Made by a program: the position numbers and the translations under genes. DNA of 54,400 bases from Streptomyces sp. col6 (GTDB lineage Bacteria > Actinomycetota > Actinomycetes > Streptomycetales > Streptomycetaceae), in assembly GCF_008042035.1 (NCBI RefSeq), contig NZ_RDBL01000029.1:309615-364014 (forward strand), in the 5' to 3' direction. Shown one piece after another: positions 16,950-24,517 of the stretch (within the stretch, counting starts at the first letter, position 1; each line of letters starts with the position of its first letter). Below the pieces are notes generated by a model. It did no database searches. It was not told where the DNA came from and saw only the letters and a list, made by a program, of their open reading frames with translations.

Positions 16950-17846
16950 ATGGACGGCATGGACGGCAACACGCACTACTCGATCGGGGAGCTGGCCCGG
17001 CTGACCGGGCTCAGTGTGAAGACGATCCGGTACTACTCCGATCGCGGGATCGTGACGCCGGCCGGCCGTACCTCCGCCGGATACCGCCGTTACGGCACCG
17101 ACTGCGTCGCCCGCCTCGGCCTCGTACGGACCCTGCGGGAGCTGGGGCTCGGTCTCGGGACCGTACGCGCGGTCGTCGACCGGGAGGTCCCGCTGCCCGA
17201 GGTCGCCGCCGCGCACGCGGAGGCGCTGGAGGTGCAGATCCGCGTACTGCGTTTGCGACAGGCGCTGTTGGCCGCGGTGGCCGAGCGCCGGCTCACCCCT
17301 GAGGAGACCGATCTCATGCATCAGCTCGCCCGGCTCACCGACGACGAACGCCGCCGCCTCGTCGACGACTTCCTCCACGCGGTCTTCGGCGGCCTCGCGC
17401 TCGACGGTGTCGCCCGGACGATGACGCCGGAGCTGTCCGGCGAGCCCGACGCCGCGCAGACCCGCGCCTGGGCGGAGTGGGCCGCGCTGGCCCAGGACCC
17501 CGGATTCCGCGCCGATCTCCGGGAAACGGTCCGGGAAGTCGCCGCCGAAAGCCCCCAAAACGGCCTCCCCCGCCGCAACTTCACCGCCGCCGTCCGCGAC
17601 CTCGTCGCCCCCGCCCTGGCCGCCGGCCTCGCCCCCGCCTCACGCGAGGCCGACCCGATCGTCGCCGCCGTCACGGCGGAGCACACCGGCCCCGAAGAGC
17701 TCCTCCCCCGGCTCCGGCGCCTCAACGACGCGCGCCGGGAACGGTACGTACACCTGCTCGCCGTGATCAACGGCTGGCCGGCCCCCGAAAGCCCGGCCCC
17801 CGCACTCGACTGGGCCGCCGAGGCCGTACGCGTACGGACGGCGTAG
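16950..17846 (+). CDS. MerR-family transcriptional regulator
   Basis: 298 aa. The N-terminal winged helix is YSIGELARLTGLSVKTIRYYSDRGIVTP, then GYRRYGTDCVARLGLVRTLRELGLGLGTV, a classical MerR DNA-binding domain and dimer helix. A long ~200-aa C-terminal effector region follows, unlike metal sensors and without their Cys set, so a small-molecule or multidrug ligand is more likely. Two in-frame ATGs (16950, 16959) exist. The first fits a leaderless transcript from the operator-promoter immediately upstream, implying autoregulation. Confidence 0.9.
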   Translation: MDGMDGNTHYSIGELARLTGLSVKTIRYYSDRGIVTPAGRTSAGYRRYGTDCVARLGLVRTLRELGLGLGTVRAVVDREVPLPEVAAAHAEALEVQIRVLRLRQALLAAVAERRLTPEETDLMHQLARLTDDERRRLVDDFLHAVFGGLALDGVARTMTPELSGEPDAAQTRAWAEWAALAQDPGFRADLRETVREVAAESPQNGLPRRNFTAAVRDLVAPALAAGLAPASREADPIVAAVTAEHTGPEELLPRLRRLNDARRERYVHLLAVINGWPAPESPAPALDWAAEAVRVRTA

Positions 17847-17945
17847 CGCGAGACGTACGTCACACACCGCGTCCGATGTCACAGCCGCGCCCCCCGTCTC
17901 GTCCAGGGAATGAACGCACCCGACGACCAGCCCGAGGAGCACCCC

Positions 17946-18419
17946 ATGAACGCTCGCCTCAACTACTTCGCCAACCCGGCCGCCGGCAGGGCGCTGAAGC
18001 ACTTCATGGCGTTCGGCCGGGAGATGAAGGCGCTGCCGCTGCCCGCCGTGACGCAGGAGCTCGTCGCACTGCGGGTCAGCCAGATCAACGGCTGCGCGGC
18101 CTGCCTCGACATGCACACCAAGGAAGCGGCCGCGGCCGGTGAGAGCGCGGTGCGGCTGCATCTGGTCGCGGCCTGGCGGGAAGCCACCGTCTTCACCGAC
18201 GCCGAGCGCGCCGCCCTCGCGCTCGCCGAGCAGGGCACCCGTACCGCCGACGCGGGGACGGGGGTCGACGACGACACCTGGGCGTACGCCGCCAAGTTCT
18301 ACGACGAGGAGCAGCTGACCGCACTCGTCATGCTGGTCTCGTTCATGAACGCGGTGAACCGGCTGAACATCATCACGCAGCAGCCGGCGGGCGACTATCA
18401 GCCCGGACAGTTCCACTGA
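17946..18419 (+). CDS. Carboxymuconolactone decarboxylase / AhpD-like protein
   Basis: 157 aa. It carries the AhpD-type redox motif in NGCAACLDMHTKEA (Cys50, Cys53, His57), which forms the proton-relay/disulfide site of alkylhydroperoxidase-like CMD proteins. The ATG at 17946 follows a GAGGAG ribosome site; an upstream in-frame ATG at 17910 is less likely. The ECF41 sigma gene starts 27 bp downstream. CMD proteins are a known genomic partner of ECF41 factors, so this is probably a target or effector of that sigma. Confidence 0.92.
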   Translation: MNARLNYFANPAAGRALKHFMAFGREMKALPLPAVTQELVALRVSQINGCAACLDMHTKEAAAAGESAVRLHLVAAWREATVFTDAERAALALAEQGTRTADAGTGVDDDTWAYAAKFYDEEQLTALVMLVSFMNAVNRLNIITQQPAGDYQPGQFH

Positions 18420-18446
18420 GTCGAAGCAGCACGGGAGGAGACCGGC

Positions 18447-19370
18447 ATGGGCAAGGCCGAGGAGTTCGAGGAGCTGCGGGCGCTGCTGTTCTCGATCGCG
18501 TACCGCGTCCTGGGCAGCGTCACCGAGGCGGAGGACGCCGTCCAGGAGACCTGGCTGCGTTACGACGCCTCGGCCACCCGGCCCGATTCGGTCAAGGCGT
18601 TCCTGTCCACCACGGTGACCCGGATCGCGATCGACGTCCTGCGGTCCGCCCGGTTGCGGCGCGAGGAATACGTGGGGCCGTGGCTGCCGGAGCCGCTGCT
18701 CGACGACCCGTACGCCGACCCGGCGCGGGCCGCCGAGCTGGCGGACTCGGTGTCGATGGCCTCGCTGCTCCTCCTGGAACGGCTCAGCCCGCTGGAGCGC
18801 TCGGTGTTCGTGCTGCGGGAGGTCTTCGCCTTCGGCTTCGACGACATCGCGGCGGCGGTGGGCCGCTCCGAGGCGGCGTGCCGGCAGCTGCTCGTACGGG
18901 CGCGCCGCCATATGCACGAGGGGCGGCCCCGGTTCGAGGCCGACCGCGCCGAACAGCGGGAGCTGGCGGGCCGGTTCTTCGACGCGCTGTCCCGGGGCGA
19001 CGTGGACGGGCTGCGGAGCCTGCTGTCCGCCGACGTCCAGCTCGTCGGGGACGGCGGCGGCCGGGCACCGCAGCTGGCCAGGGAGATCGCCGGCGCGGAC
19101 CACGTGGCCCGGCTGCTCGCCATGGTCTACCCGCTCATGGCCGAGGCCGGCATCACCTGCGAACCGCGCGAGGTCAACGGCCTGCCGGGCGCGGTCTTCC
19201 GGGTGCGCGACGGCGCCGTGCTTCACATCCTGGCCCTCGATGTGCTGGACGGCCAGGTGCAGACGGTCCGCTCGGTGATCAACCCCGACAAGCTCGGCCA
19301 CCTGGGCCCGGTCGCGGACGCGTGGGCGGTGGACCGGGAGGTGAAGGCCCTGCGCAAGCGGGACCGCTGA
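18447..19370 (+). CDS. sigJ: ECF41-type sigma factor with SnoaL-like C-terminal domain
   Basis: 307 aa. The sigma2 region is FEELRALLFSIAYRVLGSVTEAEDAVQETWLRYD, and sigma4 is LSPLERSVFVLREVFAFGFDDIAAAVGRSEAACRQLLVRARRHM. The linker contains the ECF41 hallmark WLPEPL. The C-terminal ~110 residues are SnoaL/NTF2-like and carry the NPDKL motif (VINPDKL). In characterised ECF41 proteins this extension acts as a fused regulator in place of an anti-sigma factor. An AGGAG site precedes the ATG. The gene name follows the Mycobacterium/Streptomyces SigJ group and is tentative. It is convergent with the DinB gene, 3 bp apart. Confidence 0.93.
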   Translation: MGKAEEFEELRALLFSIAYRVLGSVTEAEDAVQETWLRYDASATRPDSVKAFLSTTVTRIAIDVLRSARLRREEYVGPWLPEPLLDDPYADPARAAELADSVSMASLLLLERLSPLERSVFVLREVFAFGFDDIAAAVGRSEAACRQLLVRARRHMHEGRPRFEADRAEQRELAGRFFDALSRGDVDGLRSLLSADVQLVGDGGGRAPQLAREIAGADHVARLLAMVYPLMAEAGITCEPREVNGLPGAVFRVRDGAVLHILALDVLDGQVQTVRSVINPDKLGHLGPVADAWAVDREVKALRKRDR

Positions 19371-19373
19371 GGG

Positions 19374-19958
19374 TTATGCGCCTTCGACCGCCTTCGCCGC
19401 ACGTTCCACCTTCGCCCGGTGCGCCTCCCAGAACGCCGCGTCCTCCTGCTTCTCGGCGACCGCGGCAGACCTCCCCGTCGCGTGGTCGAGCTGTTCGCGG
19501 AGGATGTCGGCGTGGCCCGCGTGCCGGGCGGTCTCGCCGTGCATGTGGACCAGGATGTCGAACAGCCGGACCTCGGGCCGCCCCCACCACTCCACCCGGC
19601 CGGGCGCGTCCAGGGCGAGCGTGGCGATCGTCGCGTCCGAGTGCGCCCACACCCGGCGGTAGCGGCTGGTGATCTCCTCCCGTGTCTCGTCCTCGGCCGC
19701 CCACATCTCGGGCCCGCCGGGTTCGTTGTCCTGCCGGCGGGGAAGCGGCTCGGGGAACGGCCGCCCGAAGACCTCCCCGAAGTACCGGGCGTCCCAGAAC
19801 GACAGGTGCTTGACCAGGCCCAGCAGATTGGTCCCGGTCCAGGTCAGGGGCCGCCGGATGTCGTACTCACCGAGCCCGTCGAGCTTCCAGAGAACCGCCT
19901 CGCGTGCGGTCCGCAGATTGTTGTGGAGGCGTTCCTTCGCGGCGTCTTCGTCGATCAT
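19374..19958 (-). CDS. DinB/DUF664-family protein
   Basis: 194 aa. It begins MIDEDAAKERLHNNLRTAREAVLWKLDGLGEYDIRRPLTWTGTNLLGLVKHLSFWDARYFGEV. The conserved GxxLLGLVKHL-x-x-E/D-x-x-xF/YF pattern and the later HMHGETARHAGHADILREQLD motif provide the His triad that holds a divalent metal in the DinB four-helix fold. Actinobacterial members include mycothiol-dependent transferases, but the thiol and substrate cannot be inferred here. It ends TAA at 19374. Confidence 0.9.
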   Translation of the reverse strand: MIDEDAAKERLHNNLRTAREAVLWKLDGLGEYDIRRPLTWTGTNLLGLVKHLSFWDARYFGEVFGRPFPEPLPRRQDNEPGGPEMWAAEDETREEITSRYRRVWAHSDATIATLALDAPGRVEWWGRPEVRLFDILVHMHGETARHAGHADILREQLDHATGRSAAVAEKQEDAAFWEAHRAKVERAAKAVEGA

Positions 19959-20133
19959 GCGCACGACTCTGCCAGCCGAGGCGCCGGATGGGGAGGCCCC
20001 CTCCTTTGTCGCCGGTCTCCCGCAGATATGTCCGCGATCGGTAACAGAGGCAGCCTCCGAGCGCACCCGCCTGTCCTGATGGGAGCAGGGCGGACACGGC
20101 ATCGGCGGCAGCGGGCAAAGGGGCGGGGCGGAC

Positions 20134-20916
20134 ATGGCGAAGCACAGGGAACGCACGTGGCACAGTCGGCTCATCGCGGCGGCTCTCGGGGTCACCGCGC
20201 TGGCCGCGGCCACTTCGGTGTGGACCGCGCAGGCCGGCACCACCGACGGGCAGGGGGCGGCGGCCGTCTCGGCGAAGTCCGCCCCGCAGCATGACCGGTC
20301 CGTGCCCGAAGCGGTCGCGCAGGAGATCGCCCACGCGTCGGACAAGGGCCCCAAGGGCGTCAACATCACCATCGACGACGGCCCGGACCCGACCTGGACG
20401 CCCCAGGTGCTCCGGCTCCTCAAGGAGAACGGGGTCAAGGCCACGTTCTGCATGGTCGGCACGCAGGCCCAGGCCTACCCCGACCTGGTCAAGGCCGTCG
20501 TGGCGGGCGGGCACCGGCTGTGCGACCACACCGTCTCGCACGACGTGACCATGGACAAGAAGTCCGAGGCGTACCAGGCCAAGGAGATCCTCGACGCCGA
20601 ACGGATGATCACCAAGGCGTCGGGCGGCGTCCACCCGCAGTACTACCGCGCCCCCGGCGGCGCGTTCACCCCGTACAGCCGGAAGCTCGCCGCCTCGCAC
20701 GGGATGCGGCCGCTGGGCTGGAACGTCGACACCAAGGACTTCGAGCACCCCGGCGTGGACGCCATCGTCGCCACCGTCAAGGGCGAGATCGCCAACGGCC
20801 CGACCGTCCTCTTCCACGACGCGGGCGGCGACCGCTCCCAGACCCTGGCCGCACTGGGCCAGGTCCTGCCGTGGCTGCGGGAGCAGGGGTACGCGTACGG
20901 CTTCCCGGTGCGGTGA
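20134..20916 (+). CDS. Secreted polysaccharide deacetylase (NodB domain, CE4)
   Basis: 260 aa with an N-terminal Sec-type signal (basic MAKHRERTWHSR, then LIAAALGVTALAAATSVW, cleavage near AQA). The NodB domain has metal-binding TIDDGPD (Asp81-82) and CDHTVSHD (His132, His136). RAPGG is motif 3, WNVDTKDFEHPG is motif 4, and LFHDAGGDRSQT contains the catalytic-base His. This set is complete, so an active CE4 enzyme deacetylating chitin, peptidoglycan or a related exopolysaccharide is expected. It has no visible operon partner. Confidence 0.93.
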   Translation: MAKHRERTWHSRLIAAALGVTALAAATSVWTAQAGTTDGQGAAAVSAKSAPQHDRSVPEAVAQEIAHASDKGPKGVNITIDDGPDPTWTPQVLRLLKENGVKATFCMVGTQAQAYPDLVKAVVAGGHRLCDHTVSHDVTMDKKSEAYQAKEILDAERMITKASGGVHPQYYRAPGGAFTPYSRKLAASHGMRPLGWNVDTKDFEHPGVDAIVATVKGEIANGPTVLFHDAGGDRSQTLAALGQVLPWLREQGYAYGFPVR

Positions 20917-20991
20917 GGCCGGGGGCCACGCTCTCGCCGATGAGTTTCCGGCGCTCCCGACGTCTACCCCTTGACGAAAGGAGCGCACCCC

Positions 20992-21600
20992 ATGCGCAAG
21001 ATCATCGTTTCCACATTCCTGACCCTCGACGGCGTCATGCAGGCCCCCGGCGGCCCCGACGAGGACACCGAGAGCGGCTTCGCGCACGGGGGCTGGCAGA
21101 AGCCCACTTCCGACGACGAGGTGGGTGAGGCGATCGGCGGCTGGTACGAGGACACCGACGCGCTGCTCCTCGGCCGCAAGACGTACGACATCTTCGCCTC
21201 GTACTGGCCGACCGCCGACCCGGACAACCCGTTCACGGAGCGGATGAACTCCATGCACAAGTACGTGGCGTCCCGCACCCTGACCTCCGTGGACTGGCAG
21301 AACTCCACGCTCCTGGAGGGCGACACCGCCGAGGCGGTACGCCGCCTGAAGGCGACCGAGGGCCGCAACATCAACGTCGTCGGCAGCGGCGACCTCGCCC
21401 AGACCCTGATGCGCAACGACCTGGTCGACGAGTACCGCCTCACCATCCACCCGGTGATCATCGGCACCGGCAAGCGCCTCTTCGCGGACGGCGCGATCCC
21501 CACGGCCCTGGAACCGGTCAGCGTCACGGCGACCAAGGGCGGCACGGTCCTGGCGGTCTACCGCACGACGGGCAGGCCCACGTACGACAGCTACCAGTAG
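20992..21600 (+). CDS. Dihydrofolate reductase / RibD C-terminal family protein
   Basis: 202 aa, with the RibD_C fold. It starts MRKIIVSTFLTLDGVMQAPGGPDED, a signature of this NADPH-binding deaminase-reductase-like family. LLLGRKTYDIFASYWP and the glycine-rich INVVGSGDLAQTLMRNDLVDEYRLTIHPVIIGTGKRLF follow. An AAAGGAG ribosome site supports the ATG at 20992. Physiological substrates of these stand-alone proteins are largely unknown. A paralogue follows directly at 21633 and the pair is probably cotranscribed. Confidence 0.92.
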   Translation: MRKIIVSTFLTLDGVMQAPGGPDEDTESGFAHGGWQKPTSDDEVGEAIGGWYEDTDALLLGRKTYDIFASYWPTADPDNPFTERMNSMHKYVASRTLTSVDWQNSTLLEGDTAEAVRRLKATEGRNINVVGSGDLAQTLMRNDLVDEYRLTIHPVIIGTGKRLFADGAIPTALEPVSVTATKGGTVLAVYRTTGRPTYDSYQ

Positions 21601-21632
21601 CCCCCGCCCGCCCCTCTCCAAGGACGTCACCC

Positions 21633-22205
21633 ATGCGCACGCTCATCACCACCGCTTTCGTCTCCCTCGACGGCGTCGTCGAGGCCCCCGGCGGCGAACC
21701 GGGCTACCGGAACTCCGGCTGGACCTTCAAGGACATCGAGTTCCTTCCCGAGGCGTACGAGATCAAGGGCCGGGAACAGGAGGAGGCCGGGGCGCTCATG
21801 ATGGGGCGCGCCAGCTACGAGGCGTTCAGCCCCGTGTGGCCCGGCATGGCGGAGTTCGCCGGCTACAAGGCGATGCCCAAGTACGTCGTCTCCACCACGC
21901 TCACCGAGGACGGACTCGCCTCCGACTGGGGCGAGACCCACATCCTGCGCTCCCTCGACGACGTCGCCGCCCTCAAGCAGACCGACGGCGCCCCGATCAT
22001 CGTCCACGGCAGCGCGGCCCTCAACCGGTCCCTCTCCGACGCGGACCTCGTCGACCGCTACCACCTCCTCGTCTTCCCGCTCCTCCTCGGCGCCGGCAAG
22101 CGCCTGTTCAGCGGCTCGGACAAGGACACCCGGCACCTGAGGCTCGTCGAGCACGAGGCGTTCCCCAACGGCATCCAGAAGAACGTCTTCGACGTGGTCC
22201 GCTGA
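21633..22205 (+). CDS. Dihydrofolate reductase / RibD C-terminal family protein (second copy)
   Basis: 190 aa, paralogous to the gene at 20992. It starts MRTLITTAFVSLDGVVEAPGGEPGYRN, then has ALMMGRASYEAFSPVWP and IIVHGSAALNRSLSDADLVDRYHLLVFPLLLGAGKRLF, in the same order as its neighbour. It lies 32 bp after the first gene. Sequence similarity is clear but far from identity, so the duplication is old or the two were recruited separately. The substrate is unknown. Confidence 0.92.
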   Translation: MRTLITTAFVSLDGVVEAPGGEPGYRNSGWTFKDIEFLPEAYEIKGREQEEAGALMMGRASYEAFSPVWPGMAEFAGYKAMPKYVVSTTLTEDGLASDWGETHILRSLDDVAALKQTDGAPIIVHGSAALNRSLSDADLVDRYHLLVFPLLLGAGKRLFSGSDKDTRHLRLVEHEAFPNGIQKNVFDVVR

Positions 22206-22303
22206 AGCCGTCACCTGGCGAGTCCCCGTCCGCGACTCCAAGCGCCCCGAAGGGCCCGCCCTTCTTCTCGGCGCCGCCGCATGGGCGCCCTTCATCGACG
22301 CCG

Positions 22304-22744
22304 TCAAGGCCGGCTGACGCCGTAGTACGGCTCCACCACCGCCCGTACCTCCTCCAGCAGCGCCGGGCCCTCCTGCGGTACGGGCGGGCGGTTGCTGCCC
22401 GGCCGGATGGTCAGCAGTTGTTCGCCGGAGAGGGCGAAGACCACGCGGCCCAGCCCCGCTTGCTGGATGACCGCCGCGCACATCGTGCAAGGCTCGCAGC
22501 TGGTGTACATCGTCGTGGCGGCGGCCGTCGCCGCGTCCAGCCGCGCCGCCGCCCAGCGGGCGAGCTTCAGTTCGGGGTGGGCGGTGATGTCGTGGTCGGT
22601 GAGGGTCGTGTTGCGGTCCTCCGCGAGGATCGTGCCGTCCGGGGCCGCGAGGAGCGATCCGTACGGCGGGTTGCCGGTCTCGCGGGCCTCGGCGGCGAGG
22701 GCGATGGCGCGCCGCAGGAGGGTGTGGTCGGCGGTCGTGGTCAT
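22304..22744 (-). CDS. Nucleoside deaminase (cytidine/deoxycytidylate deaminase family)
   Basis: 146 aa. The zinc-binding site is present as THPE-type HPE (in DITAHPELKLARW) and SCEPCTMC, i.e. H-x-E plus P-C-x-x-C. The layout, with a PYGSLL segment before it, resembles guanine deaminase/TadA-like free-base deaminases. The exact substrate is not determinable. The ATG at 22744 overlaps the stop of the LLM oxidoreductase gene (ATGA), so translation is coupled. This pairs a deaminase with an F420-type oxidoreductase. Confidence 0.9.
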   Translation of the reverse strand: MTTTADHTLLRRAIALAAEARETGNPPYGSLLAAPDGTILAEDRNTTLTDHDITAHPELKLARWAAARLDAATAAATTMYTSCEPCTMCAAVIQQAGLGRVVFALSGEQLLTIRPGSNRPPVPQEGPALLEEVRAVVEPYYGVSRP

Positions 22745-23592
22745 GGCTGCTCCGTTGTCGAGAGGTGGGCGGCGACCGTGGCCAGGGCCTGGCGGGCGGG
22801 CTGCGGGCGGGAGGTCTCGCGGGGGTCGCCGTGGTACGGGTCGAGGACGACGGTGTCGGCGCCCAGCAGCCGCAACCGGTCCAGGTCCTCCATGATCTGG
22901 TCGATCGTGCCCTCGCCCGCGAGGCGTTCGGGCCCGTCGACGGGGGTCGGGGTGACCCGGAGGGCGATCCGGGGCGCGAACGCGGGGACGGGGAGGCCCT
23001 GTTCGGACGCGGAGGCCCGCAGCCGGTCCGCGCCCTCCCGGAGCCACGGCATCGTGCAGCGCAGGGGGTGCCAGGCGTCCCCGAACCGTACGGCCCGCCG
23101 CACGCCCGCGTCGCTGTTGCCGCCGATCCAGACGGGGATGCGCCGGTCGCCGTAGGAGGCGGTGTCGGCCCAGGCCTCCCGGAGGTCGCGCAGGACGCCG
23201 TCGGTGAGGCGTCCGCGCCGGTCGAAGGGGATGCCGAGGGCGGCGAACTCCTGCCGGGCCCAGCCCACTCCGACGCCGAGGACAAGCCGTCCGCCGCTGA
23301 GGGCGTCCAGGTTGGCCGCCATCCGGGCGGTCAGCAGGGCGTGCCGGTACGGGGCGATGAGCACCGTCGTGCCGAGGCGGACGCGGGTGGTGAGCCCGGC
23401 GAGCCAGGACAGGGTGGTGAAGGGCTCGTAGAAGGGGGCCGGGTAGCGCTCGGCGACGTCGGGCGTGATGGCCACGTGGTCGGAGAGCATCAGCAGGTCG
23501 AAACCCAGGCCCTCCACGGTCAGCGCCCAGTCGCGCAGGACGCCGGGGTCGGTGCCGGGGCCGAAATTGGGGACGTTCACGCCGATTTTCAC
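22741..23592 (-). CDS. LLM-class F420-dependent oxidoreductase
   Basis: 283 aa. It starts GTG KIGVNVPNFGPGTDPGVLRDWA, then FDLLMLSDHVAI (the SDH motif of TIM-barrel F420/FMN enzymes), RVRLGTTVLIAPYRHALLTARMAANLDALSGGRLVLGVGVGW, and VWIGGNSDAGVRRAVRFGDAWHP. All of these are luciferase-like signatures, with the F420-type RLVLGVG(V)GW segment. The substrate is unknown. It is divergent from the AsnC gene, 94 bp away, and is followed by the coupled deaminase. Confidence 0.9.
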   Translation of the reverse strand: MKIGVNVPNFGPGTDPGVLRDWALTVEGLGFDLLMLSDHVAITPDVAERYPAPFYEPFTTLSWLAGLTTRVRLGTTVLIAPYRHALLTARMAANLDALSGGRLVLGVGVGWARQEFAALGIPFDRRGRLTDGVLRDLREAWADTASYGDRRIPVWIGGNSDAGVRRAVRFGDAWHPLRCTMPWLREGADRLRASASEQGLPVPAFAPRIALRVTPTPVDGPERLAGEGTIDQIMEDLDRLRLLGADTVVLDPYHGDPRETSRPQPARQALATVAAHLSTTEQP

Positions 23593-23670
23593 GCCGCCGA
23601 GCCTAGCCAGGCAGACCCGCCTCCTTGAAGGGATTCCCGCCTGTGCAGGGGCCGTTGACCCGTGAATATC

Positions 23671-23686
23671 CCGGTAATCTGACCGG
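23671..23686. promoter_or_regulatory. Probable AsnC/Lrp operator abutting the start codon
   Basis: CCGGT-AATCTG-ACCGG is a perfect dyad that ends at the base before the ATG of the AsnC-type gene. It is surrounded by a wider, imperfect repeat (ATATCCCGG before, CCGGGAATCT after). The position suggests autorepression and possibly control of the divergent LLM operon. Confidence 0.5.
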
Positions 23687-24151
23687 ATGACCGGGAATCT
23701 CGACGCGACGGACTGGGCGATCCTGGACGAGCTCCAGCGGGACGGCCGGATCGCCTTCACGGAGCTGGCGCGGCGGGTGAACCTGAGCGCGTCGGCGGCG
23801 ACCGAGCGGGTGCGGCGGCTGGAGACGGCCGGGATCATCACGGGATACCGGGCGGAGGTGGACCTGGAGCGGACCGGATACGTGGCGCTGGCGGTGGTCC
23901 GGCTGAAATATCCCGGCAGCCGGCACGAGCCGCTGCGCCGGATGCTCGCAGAGCGCCCGGAGATCCTGGAGTGCCTGCGTACCACCGGGGACGACTGCTA
24001 CGTCCTGAAGGTGGCGGCCACCTCGATGGCACACCTGGAGGAGATCGTGGACGAGCTGGCCGAGTTCGGGAGCACGACGACCAACCTCGTGCTCAGCCGG
24101 ACGCTGCCGTTCCGGGGTCCGGCCGAGCCCCGGGAGCGCCCGCGTCCCTGA
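23687..24151 (+). CDS. Lrp/AsnC-family transcriptional regulator
   Basis: 154 aa. The N-terminal helix-turn-helix is LDATDWAILDELQRDGRIAFTELARRVNLSASAATERVRRLETAGIITGYRAEVD, the canonical Lrp opening. A C-terminal RAM/ACT-like effector domain follows (VALAVVRLKYPG to DDCYVLKVAATSMAHLEEIVDEL to TNLVLSRTLPFRGP). It is divergent from the LLM oxidoreductase and ends 14 bp before a strong bidirectional terminator. An amino-acid-type ligand is likely but not identified. Confidence 0.93.
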   Translation: MTGNLDATDWAILDELQRDGRIAFTELARRVNLSASAATERVRRLETAGIITGYRAEVDLERTGYVALAVVRLKYPGSRHEPLRRMLAERPEILECLRTTGDDCYVLKVAATSMAHLEEIVDELAEFGSTTTNLVLSRTLPFRGPAEPRERPRP

Positions 24152-24165
24152 CTTCCGGCACGCGA

Positions 24166-24199
24166 AGGGGCGCACCCGGAAGAATCCGGGTGCGCCCCT
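24166..24199. terminator. Bidirectional terminator between asnC and the LEA-like gene
   Basis: AGGGGCGCACCCGG and CCGGGTGCGCCCCT form a perfect 14-bp stem with an AAGAAT loop. It lies between two convergent genes, so it can serve both. Confidence 0.85.
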
Positions 24200-24218
24200 C
24201 GGCGTCACCGCGCGACCG

Positions 24219-24431
24219 TTACCGGTCGAAGCGCTCGCGCACCTCGTCCGTCGCGCCCTGGGCGCGCTCGCGGCCCTGCTGCGAGGCCTGCTTGGCGCGG
24301 TCGCGGCCCTGCTGGGACGCGTCCTTCGCGCGGTCGCGGCCCTGGCCCTGGCGCTGGCGGTCCTGCGCCTGGTCCTGCGCCTGCCCGGCGAGGTCCTTGG
24401 CCTTGTCCTTGAACTGGTCGGCGATGCCCAT
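24219..24431 (-). CDS. Small LEA-like hydrophilic stress protein (antitoxin-like start)
   Basis: 70 aa, extremely hydrophilic (Gln, Asp, Lys, Arg, Ala), with no Cys, Trp or hydrophobic core. From about residue 32 it has 11-residue repeats, RDRAKDASQQG, RDRAKQASQQG and RERAQGATDEV, as in group-3 LEA proteins that fold as amphipathic helices on drying. The opening MGIADQFKDKAKDLAGQAQD also resembles the MT0933-type putative antitoxin/CsbD-like proteins, so the family is uncertain. The ATG at 24431 has an AGGAG site 8-9 nt upstream. I see no toxin gene beside it. Confidence 0.75.
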   Translation of the reverse strand: MGIADQFKDKAKDLAGQAQDQAQDRQRQGQGRDRAKDASQQGRDRAKQASQQGRERAQGATDEVRERFDR

Positions 24432-24517
24432 GCTGTTCACTCCTATGTGGTGCGTGGGGGTCGGCCCCGGTGGGGCCTCGACCAGATTCACACGGCCGGC
24501 CACGCTCCGCATGTCGA

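Noticed and set aside
22249..22264. GAAGGGC-CC-GCCCTTC hairpin between convergent genes
   Set aside because: Only a 2-nt nominal loop and a short stem; a terminator is possible but not secure.
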